From NCBI GenBank assembly GCA_019973155.2, contig BPQB01000075.1:102069-166068 (forward strand): a DNA stretch of 64,000 bases, written 5' to 3'. A program made the translations under genes and the position numbers. This DNA is from Phanerochaete sordida (Eukaryota > Basidiomycota > Agaricomycetes > Polyporales > Phanerochaetaceae). The notes beneath the pieces were generated by a model. That model did no database searches. It was not told the origin of the DNA and saw nothing but the letters and a program-made list of their open reading frames with translations. Below are positions 56,554-64,000 of this stretch, in pieces. How positions within the stretch are numbered: the stretch's first letter is position 1; every line of letters begins with the position of its first letter.

Positions 56554-58042
56554 ATGGTTCTCAGTGACGCGGAAATGCACCGAGCTGGACTCGCCTTCGT
56601 CTACCGCATCATACCTGTCCTTGTCGCTACGATGTTCTACGGTAAGCCACGCTTCCTTATCTCTTCTCGCCGGAGAAGCTAACAGACTAGGCCTATACAT
56701 CGCAATTCTCTGCATCGCAACGCGCGGTCTCTGGTGCGCACCCATGCCCTCTCCATGAATGATCCCAGCTGAATTCAACCCAGGCAACGCGGTCTGCGCT
56801 CACCATCCAACGCCATCATCCTCATCGTTCTCTACGTCGTCTTCTTCCTGAGCAGCGCGCTCTGGGCACTCGAAATCGCACAGCTCGCGGGGCTCATCGA
56901 CCTGCTGCTCTCGCCGGACAACCTAGCCGCCGACGCGCTCTTCAGCCGCTTCTACGACCTCATCGCGCGCGAGTCGCGCGTTACGGGCGTGCTCTTTGAG
57001 TCGCAGGTAAGCTGCACGTTGGCTGTGAGGGTGGGCAGCGAGTGACGTGCGAAGATGATCGTCGGCGACATCCTCGTGATCTGGCGCGCCGGCGCGATCT
57101 GGTTCGACCGCCGCGTCGTGCTCGTGCTTCCCCTCTTCTGGTGGACGCTCATGATGGGTGCGGAATATCTGCTCGAGCGCGGCGCGGATGCTGAACTTCG
57201 GTGCAGTGAACGTGCTCGTCCACGCCGCGCGCTGCCAGTCTGGCGTGGCGACCACGGACTATGGGCAGCTTTGCAAGGTCACGGACATTGCGGCGCCGGT
57301 GCTCTCTATTGCCACGAATATTTCTGTCATGATCCTCGTCCTCTGGAAGGCGTGGTACGTGAAACATACACCCTCCTCTATCGAGCGATCGCCTAATCGA
57401 GTCTCAGGGAGCTTCGTGCCGTGCTCTTGCACGTCCTACGCCAACGTGACACGAATCGAGTGTTCACACTCTTCGTGTTGATGATTGAATCTGGTCTGCT
57501 GTACATCGTTATGCTGGTGAGCGGAGCCCCGTACCTGGCTATTAGAATTCCATAGACCGACGACGACTCTTCTATAGGTCAATGATCTGCTTGTCACTTC
57601 TCTCGTGGCCGGAGGCAACGAAACCGTAGGACGTATGGTCGACTGCATCTCGGGCTACGCAACTGTGCAGCTTGTCGTGCGTTTCTCAGCGACTCGTCTT
57701 TGACTGCGGTCGCTCATGAGCAGATAACAGGGCATATACCCAACGCTCCTGATCGTCGTGCTGCGAGAATCGCTGTGGAACTCCAACGTAGCCCAGTCGC
57801 AGGGTGTGGAGATTAGCACTGTCAAATTCGAGGCTCTCATCCCTGCGACCCGAGGCGCTGTTCACAGCAACGCTCCGTCGAGGCAGGAGAAGGGTGAGAG
57901 CCCTGAGCGCAAGATTGATCGACGATCAGCCATGTCAATGAGCCCTGGCTTCATACATAGCCCTAGGCTTAGGGCTCAGGATGCAGGCAAGCCACGGATG
58001 CCGGTCATCGAAGACAGTACGTTCGCAATCGTGTTGGAATGA
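56554..58042 (+). CDS. multi-pass membrane protein (copy 4)
   Basis: Starts MVLSDAEMHRAGLAFVYRII. Then LYIAILCIATRGLW, ILIVLYVVFFLSSALWALEI, DALFSRFYDLIARESRVTGV, ILVIWRAGAIWFDRRVV, PLFWWTLMM joined to VNVLVHAARC, KVTDIAAPVLSIATN, FTLFVLMIESGLLYIVML, GGNETVGRMVDCISGYATVQ and GIYPTLLIVVLRESLWN. The tail has SRQEKGESPERK and MSPGFIHSPRL and ends in FAIVLE, as copy 3 ends in FVVLE. The invariant GGNETVGRMVDCISGY loop in all four copies is the best candidate for a functional site. All exons keep frame. Confidence 0.84.
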
Positions 58043-58220
58043 AGTACTTATGTAAACGGCCACAGCAAATGAGACATTTCTGTGCGCGATCCCATAAACC
58101 AGGAGTGTCCCAGCTCCGCTTGACCTTTCAGTACATCCTCGAAGTCCTAGGCCAGGTCAACAGACATGACATCGCAAAACCGCAGCGCGCACCAAGTAGC
58201 GCGCTGCCGCTTACGCGCCT

Positions 58221-58245
58221 CGTCACAAGTCATTCGCGACGTGAC
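58221..58245 (+). promoter_or_regulatory. possible F-box promoter element, gene H
   Basis: CGTCACAAGTCATTCGCGAC followed by GTGAC, 72 bp before the ATG: GTCAC and GTGAC in opposed orientation but without the central CACCTG. A weaker version of the element. Confidence 0.35.
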
Positions 58246-58317
58246 ACACGCACTGCCACGTCGCTAAATATAATATTTAAAATCCGGTTGCACACCTTCG
58301 CTTCGCCCTGGACCACG

Positions 58318-59294
58318 ATGGACGCCCTCCTCCCAGAGGAACTCCTCCGCGAGATCCTCTCACACAACCTCACCACCGCCCTCGACGCCTTCTTCCACTT
58401 CCACTTCCGCTGGGAGGGCCCCGCACGCGTGCTCTACGTCCCGCCCAGCCGCAGCAGCCACCTGCTCCTCGTGTCCAAACGCTGGCTGCGCGTCGGCACG
58501 CCGCTGCTCTACGCGTCTCTGCGCCTCGCCTCGCCCGAGCACGCCGGCGTTGTCGCCACCCTGTTCCGCCGCGAGCCAGGCGTCGGGCGCGCGGTGCGCT
58601 GGCTGCGGCTCGAGGGCGGCTTCGGGCGGGACCTCGGGCACGTCGTGAAGCTCGCGCCGGGGATACACAGCGTCTATGTCGGCCTGGAGATGCGGTCGCG
58701 CGACAGCGTTGCGGGACTGAAGCACGCGTTCGCCGCCCTCAGCCCGGTCTGCCTCTGGATCGAGGACGACGCGCATAGAGGCAATAGGAAGATCCACGAG
58801 GCGCGGATGCTGCTGTATACGCATATCGCAAACGTCTGGCAATCGCTGGTAGGCACTAGCACCCTGCTTTATTTATATGCTAGTTCTTGAAAGGTATCCC
58901 GCAGAAGACCGTGACGTTGCCTGAACACTGCTGGATGCACCTTGCCTTGGCGATCCCGCTTGCAAAGTCTAGCATCGAGGAGCTTTCCTGCGACGCTTTC
59001 GACGCGAACAAATGGATCGAGGAGGGACTCATGGGCAGGATCCTCGACGCGGCTCATCTCAGGCGGGTGGTCTGTCGCGGCACTACGGCAGAGCGCGGAA
59101 TGCGCAGGTTGCTCAAGGTCCGCGGTCTTGCGCCAGCCGACGTCGCGAAGTTCAGCTTCGTCCATGGACCCGGCGACGACAATATGTGGGTCTTGTTCTG
59201 TTATGATATTTGTACAGGTAGAGCTGAGGTTGTGGTAACCTGCAGGCTACTTCAATCTATATTGGCAGAGGCCGAGTCCGAGAATGCGCCCTGA
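58318..59294 (+). CDS. F-box protein, array member H
   Basis: Starts MDALLPEELLREILSHNLTT. Then SSHLLLVSKRWLRVGTPLLY, AVRWLRLEGGFGRDLGHVV, SVAGLKHAFAALSPVCLWIE, an intron after NVWQSL, KTVTLPEHCWMHLALAI, SSIEELSCDAFDANKWIEEG, LRRVVCRGTTAERG and ADVAKFSFVHGPGDDNM. A 60 nt second intron ending in CCTGCAG gives a last exon LLQSILAEAESENAP with an acidic end. 286 residues. All joins keep frame. If that intron is retained, the frame also stays open to the same stop. Confidence 0.82.
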
Positions 59295-59386
59295 TATACT
59301 ACATGATAGCCCGTACGGTTGATTGGCTTTAGAAGCTTGCAAAGTAATGTCAGCTAACGCGCTCGTCGCCCAAGGGTTGGTCGCAC

Positions 59387-60240
59387 TTACACCTCGTCAT
59401 CCTGCCATCCGTGAACAAAACGAAACTTCTTTGCCTCCGTTTGCGAAAAGCTACGGGCCCGGAGAATGCTCCGTATGGTCTCCTCATCCGAAGCACCCCT
59501 GCAAACCACCCGTTCGAGGCGCGGTGCCGCTATAATTCGTTTGATAGGGTCGTCGCGAAGCCAGCGAATCATGTTCATAGCGTCACACTCGAGTTCCTCA
59601 GCCGACGACTTGGCCAGCGCGTCGGCCAGCTCGTGGGTGATCCTCTCGCAGTGGATATCCGAGAAGCGCACGAGGCGCTGAGAACGCGTTCAAATCTGGA
59701 ACACACGCGCCCCTAGATCACAGCACTCACCAGCGTGGTCCACGTCTCTGCGATGCACGCGCGCAGCGTCGCCCACACCGCGCGTTTCTTCGCGTTATCG
59801 CGGTAGTGCGTGACACCGATGTACAGCGTGGCGGGGTTGAAGAGCGGCAGGGCCTTCGTGATGCCCGTCACGCTCTGCTTGCCCGCGATCTCCAGGTGCA
59901 CGCACACCGCGTCGATATTCGGCATGAGCCGCGCGAGAGGCACGAGCTCGCGCCCGAAGCCGCCCTGGAGCTGCAGACCGCGCACCGCGCGCCCGACGTG
60001 TGGGTGCGCGCGGAATAGCTCGGCGACGGTCGTCGCGTGCGCAGGCTTGCTGAGCCAGAGGAGCGTGTAGAGCAGCGGTGTGCCGACGCGTAGCCAGCGC
60101 TTGCAGACGCGTAGGAGGTGCGCGTTGCGCGCGCCCGACGTCTGCTCGCCAAGCGTCTCGAGGTGGAAGAACGCGCTGCGTTGGGTGAGGATGTTATGTG
60201 AGAGAATTTCGCGGATGAGTTCCTCGGGGATGTTGTCCAT
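59387..60240 (-). CDS. F-box protein, array member I
   Basis: Minus-strand member within a plus-strand run. It starts MDNIPEELIREILSHNILT. Then VCKRWLRVGTPLLYTLLWLS, RAVRGLQLQGGFGRELVPLA, SVTGITKALPLFNPATLYIG, a 53 nt intron after TWTTL, RLVRFSDIHCERITHELADA, SSAEELECDAMNMIRWLRDD, RLERVVCRGASDEETIR and KKFRFVHGWQDDEV. 266 residues as read. The stop is followed at once by GTAAGTG, so a last exon may exist. It lies tail-to-tail with H and head-to-head with J. Confidence 0.81.
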
Positions 60241-60550
60241 GGTCGTCGCGGAAGAGAGGAGGCGTGACACGCTAATGGGGTGACAGGTCGTTTCGCCGGG
60301 CAGGTGACCGTGACGGTCCGTGACGTTGCGAGGGAGCCTCCTACCTTCCTTTTTCTTGCGTAGCTCGAGCATGGCAGCTCATATTATTGTCTTGCGCGCG
60401 CGATTATGTGCTTGGAGTCCGTAAGAGCATAATGTTACTCCAAATTATTTTGCTCAGGATGGCTGCAAACGTCGAAAGCCAACGTAGCGCCTGGGACGTC
60501 ACGCAAATCGTAATATAATTTGTTCTGCACCTTGTTCTCCTACCATCATC
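60241..60550. promoter_or_regulatory. divergent promoter of F-box genes I and J
   Basis: 310 bp between two start codons. Holds the GTCAC/CACCTG element of I on the left and a GACGTCACG on the right (60495-60503), 47 bp before the ATG of J, plus an AT-rich ATATAAT tract at about 60513. Confidence 0.5.
60299..60314 (-). promoter_or_regulatory. F-box promoter element, gene I
   Basis: On the minus strand GTCACGGTCACCTGCC, 58 bp before the ATG, with a further GTCACGG upstream. Same CACCTG core as genes A, F, G and K. Confidence 0.5.
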
Positions 60551-61544
60551 ATGGACGCACTACTCCCCGACGAGCTTCTCCACGAGATACTCTCATACAA
60601 CGTTAAGGTCTTGCGCAGCGACTTCCTCGAATTAGATAGGGACCGACACCGCTGGGTCGTAGGACCATCGCGCAACAGTGACCTGCTCCTCGTCTCGAAG
60701 CGATGGCTCCGCATCGGCACGCCGCTCCTCTACGAATGCCTGCAGCTTACGAAGCCTGAGCACACCAGCTCGGTCGCGACGCTATTTCGAGCCCAGCCCA
60801 ACGTCGGGCTTGCTGTGCGCTGCCTCCGACTTCAAGGTGGGCTGGGAAGGGATCTCGTACATGTCGCAAAGTACACGCCGAAGTTGCAGCACCTATTGCT
60901 CGACCCTCAAATCAAGTCTGCGGACAGCATCGCCGGCCTCAAGAAGGCGTTCCCACTCTTTCGCGCCAGCGACCTGTACCTCGAGAGCGATCTTGCCTAC
61001 TGGCGACACAACAAGAAGGTCATCGCCGCGTGGCAGCTCTTATATGCATACATGAGAGAAGGCACTTTCCTGGTGCGTGGATTCCGCCACTCTGTGAATA
61101 CAACTTGCTGAACGCACCCTGCAGCGGACGCTGGTGCTGGCAGACCACTTCAGAGCAATGAATAACGAGTTCGTGGACGCGCTTGCCGCGTCGTCCATCG
61201 AAGAAATCTCATGCGATACGCACCGAGCAGAAGAGTACATCACAAGCGGCCATATGCGCAGGATCATCGGGAGCCCACGCTTGCAACGCGTCGTGTGCCG
61301 CGGCGCCCTGGCCCCCGAGCGCACGCACGACTTGCTTCGCACCAACGGGTTCTCCGCCGCGGATGTGCTCAAGTTCTCCATCGTCGAGGGCCCCAGGGAT
61401 GCACACTGGTATGTATTGCGGCGCGCTGCTGTCCTTTGCCAGTGAACTGAATGGCTCGTTAGGCGCAGGATATTCAGAGCTATGGACGAAGCCGAAGCCC
61501 ACTCGAGCAGTGACTCGGACAGTGACTCGGACGAAGACGCCTGA
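60551..61544 (+). CDS. F-box protein, array member J
   Basis: Starts MDALLPDELLHEILSYNVKV. Then NSDLLLVSKRWLRIGTPLLY, AVRCLRLQGGLGRDLVHVA, SIAGLKKAFPLFRASDLYLE, an intron after EGTFL, RTLVLADHFRAMNNEFVDAL, SSIEEISCDTHRAEEYITSG, RLQRVVCRGALAPER and ADVLKFSIVEGPRDAHW. The last exon reads RRIFRAMDEAEAH and then a striking Ser-Asp repeat (SSSDSDSDSDEDA). 295 residues. The tail looks like a casein kinase 2 substrate, which is inference. Confidence 0.83.
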
Positions 61545-61928
61545 AAGAGTACACCCTCCATAATCCTACGCAGCCGACGAATGACAAGAATGCTCTCCCG
61601 CCCGTAGCTGCCACGTATCTGTAGTTATGGCCATGGCCCCACTTGGTGGCATAAGGCGGTCCAGATGAAGCCCTTCCTTACCGAGCTTGTAGCATCTGGG
61701 CTCAGATGAGAAGATGCGATCTTGGCCACTCACGCAACAGGAACGTGACAACATTTCTCGGATTTGGAGGGGCTCCTTAGGGGCTCCTCGGGGAGAATAT
61801 TGTCCTACATTGTCGCGGAAAAGAGAGGGCTGTGACGTGACGCCTCAGTTGGGCTCGAGCGACAACACGGTCACCTGCCCCGTGACTGCGCTGTCACGTC
61901 CTCCGTGCTTCCTCCTTTCGCCGTCATC
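61545..61928. other. spacer between F-box genes J and K
   Basis: No gene. The right half is rich in GTGACG and carries the promoter element of K. Confidence 0.45.
61869..61886 (+). promoter_or_regulatory. F-box promoter element, gene K
   Basis: GGTCACCTGCCCCGTGAC, 42 bp before the ATG, with TGTGACGTGACG at 61831 and GTCACG at about 61893. Best match to the element of gene A. Confidence 0.58.
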
Positions 61929-62906
61929 ATGACTGAGACACTCCCGGACGAGATCCTGGACGAAATCCTCGCATACAACCTAACACTCTCCCACACCGAC
62001 TTCCTCGCATTCCACGACGGCCTTCGGTACTGGTCTCGGTCCGAGTCCCCGCGCTGCAGCGACCTCGTCCTCGTCTCAAAGCGCTGGCTACGCGTCGGCA
62101 CGCCGCTCCTGTACGAATGCGTGCGGCTCGCCAAGCCAGCGCACACCGCCGCCGTCGCACAGCTGCTCCGCGCGCAGCCGCAAGTCGGCCGCTCCGTGCG
62201 CTGCCTCAGGCTCGAGGGCGGCCTCGGCAGAGACCTCGTGCACATCGCCAGGGCCGCCACGCGGCTCGAGAGCCTGTACGTCGAAATGCGCGTCAAGTCC
62301 GCCGACAGCATTACAGGGCTCGTGAAGGCGCTCCCCCTGCTCCAACCGCGCCATCTGTATCTTGAGAACGACTTCGGGCGGAGGGACAACAAGAAGATTG
62401 CCGAAGTCCGAAAGGCCATGGAGGCCTACGTTCGAGACGCAGCCCTGCCGTTGGTGAGACCTGCCCTGTCACATAACCATACCAGAGACTGGTCTGATAG
62501 CCTGTGCAGAAATCTGTAACGCTGTCGGACTGGTTCCAGGGGATGAATCGGACGTGGGCGAGTGCAATTGCCGCGTCATCAGTGGAGGAGCTTAGCTGCA
62601 GGTCCAGTGACATGGTGGGCTGGATTAGGAACGGGTTGGTGCGCGCGATGTTGCAGAACTCGCGATTGCAGCGAGTCGTATGCCGGGGCACGTTCGAGGA
62701 GGCTTCCATACGCAAATGCCTCCAACGCCAAGGTTTCACGAAGGCGGACATGGAGAAATTTTCGTTCGTTCGTCACAGTATGGATCGTGAACTGTAAGTT
62801 CCCGGCGTGCTTTTGAGTTCTCGTCAGCAGGCTAAATGTGTTCGACAGCGAAATACTGGCGCTGGAGTTCAGTGAATGGGGCACTTCGGACAATGAAGAG
62901 GACTGA
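61929..62906 (+). CDS. F-box protein, array member K
   Basis: Starts MTETLPDEILDEILAYNLTL. Then CSDLVLVSKRWLRVGTPLLY, SVRCLRLEGGLGRDLVHIAR, SITGLVKALPLLQPRHLYLE, a 56 nt intron, KSVTLSDWFQGMNRTWASAI, SSVEELSCRSSDMVGWIRNG, LQRVVCRGTFEEASIRK and ADMEKFSFVRHSMDREL. A 55 nt second intron leads to EILALEFSEWGTSDNEED. 288 residues. It is the last member of the array in this window and is intact. Confidence 0.84.
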
Positions 62907-63377
62907 GCATGAGTATTCTCATTGCAGCTGCAAGCGAAAGCATCAAACTACACGATGCACGACGCATTTGCCGTCCAAGGATTTTGGTGTGTACTCGGGA
63001 TGATAATCAGGAACTGGACGTGGGTAGATGTGAGCCTCTGGTGCATTCCAACCAATGTGTAAGTGGTGGGTGGGGGTGACCTCTCGCGCACACAAACTGA
63101 ACCTGACCGGTGTTTATTCAACCGTAGGTAGTACAGTGTGCGAGTAGTAAGAGATGAAGTACTCGAAACGTGAGGCACAAAAGATAAAGGAAATAGAATA
63201 TTACATAATAAGGCGTTTATGTCCAAACAGAGCAACGATAGGCCAACGCCTATCGTTGACGCACTATAGAATACAGATTAACGTTCGCAGTCCTTACACC
63301 CTCCCCGTCAGCCGAAGCACTGAGTGGAGGCGAAATACATGCATCCCAAGCGATGATTAACAAAAGGTCTTCACACG
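62907..63377. other. intergenic, AT-richer
   Basis: 3' side of F-box K and of the partial gene at the right edge. An AT-rich tract at 63150-63290 includes the inverted pair AGCAACGATAGGC / GCCTATCGTTG (about 63231-63256), a perfect hairpin-like palindrome of unknown role. Confidence 0.45.
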
Positions 63378-63872
63378 TCAATGGTCCCGCGACGGGCGGG
63401 TCGAAGAGCGAGTGACGCCTCCCACCTGGCACCAGGCGAGGATGGCGCTCGCGTTCGCGTCCACCTCGGCGGTCGGGGCAGTCTCGAGCTTCGCGCTATA
63501 GGGGATCACCTGGTCGTGAAACCACGCAAAGATGTGCTCGTCGTCGACCGGCGCTGATACGATGTACTCGACGGGCGACACCACCCAGCGAATGTGCGCG
63601 AAGATGCCGTGTATGCGCTGGAGACGCGCAACACAAAACACCCAGTGTAGAGCGCGACGACCCGCGTATGGCTGGGGCCCCAGTTCCGCGATGGCGAGAA
63701 ATCCTCGAAGCTGGATTGGGTACAGGACTTTTCCTGTGGGGCCCCTCTTGACCCAAATCGCCGGAAAGTGGGGGTGCTTGGCGAGGTACTCTAGCCAGAA
63801 GTCAAGGAAGCGCACACAGAATCGGGGCGGATCGTTCTCGCTGATGATTCGGCAAGGTCCCAGGGCAAGGTT
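63378..63872 (-). CDS. unknown protein, partial at the right edge
   Basis: An exon entered through a good acceptor (cag at 63873-63875). It reads NLALGPCRIISENDPPRFC, then VRFLDFWLEYLAKHPHF, AIWVKRGPTGKVLYPIQLRG, a hydrophobic stretch and HIRWVVSPVEYIVSAPVDDE, HIFAWFHDQVIPYS. No ATG opens the frame here, so the 5' exons lie further right, in or beyond the window. No family recognised. A GTGGGA after ILAWCQ could be a donor, so the listed stop at 63378 is provisional. Confidence 0.45.
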   Translation of the reverse strand, partial: NLALGPCRIISENDPPRFCVRFLDFWLEYLAKHPHFPAIWVKRGPTGKVLYPIQLRGFLAIAELGPQPYAGRRALHWVFCVARLQRIHGIFAHIRWVVSPVEYIVSAPVDDEHIFAWFHDQVIPYSAKLETAPTAEVDANASAILAWCQVGGVTRSSTRPSRDH

Positions 63873-64000
63873 CTGTTGCGGACCGAGGGTACAAACGCGG
63901 CACGAGGGACGACAGACGGGGACGACGACGACGAGGCGCGGCGGAGCGAGTCACGCAGCGACGCACAACTTATTCAGCTGTCCGTATTGACCAAGATAAC

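Overview
The window is nuclear DNA of a filamentous basidiomycete, most likely a polypore-type Agaricomycete. It is GC-rich and gene-dense. Nearly every gene is cut by many 48-60 nt introns (GT..AG). The gene content fits this group: multi-pass membrane families (one of the DUF6533 type), an expanded F-box family, a P450, a CE8 pectinesterase and a hybrid-kinase phytochrome. Coding models below were built by reading exons across introns. Coordinates run from start codon to stop codon, introns included.

Left part (0.9-24.8 kb), mostly housekeeping and single genes. ETF-beta (-) and the mitochondrial processing peptidase beta subunit (+) are divergent and share a 197 bp promoter. They are followed by a P450 (+), a decayed copy of a multi-pass membrane protein, an NmrA-like NAD(P)-binding protein with a P450 tail relic behind it, a Stealth-domain glycan phosphotransferase (-), a 2.4 kb gene-poor stretch with an inverted repeat, a DUF6533-type membrane protein (-), a Pep12-like syntaxin (-), an Aurora kinase (-), an F-box/LRR-like protein (+) and a prolyl-hydroxylase-like 2OG-Fe(II) oxygenase (+).

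Middle (25.3-42.1 kb): a fungal phytochrome hybrid histidine kinase (-), a secreted amidase (-), an MFS sugar transporter (-) divergent from a pectin methylesterase (+), and a second copy of the 2OG oxygenase (-). The two oxygenase copies face each other across about 16 kb.

Right part (43-63 kb): an array of eleven F-box paralogues (here A-K) interleaved with three intact copies of the same multi-pass membrane family that lies decayed at 6.5-7.7 kb. The F-box genes share a fixed intron position, usually a second intron just before a short variable and often acidic last exon, and in most cases a GTCAC/CACGTG-type element about 40-60 bp upstream of the ATG. One block (F-box + about 790 bp spacer + membrane protein) is duplicated head-to-tail. 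A partial unknown gene runs off the right edge.

Most notable: the F-box/membrane-protein array with its shared promoter element, an 8 nt microexon in ETF-beta that restores an invariant motif, and several relics (membrane-protein 5' end, P450 tail) that record local duplication and decay.
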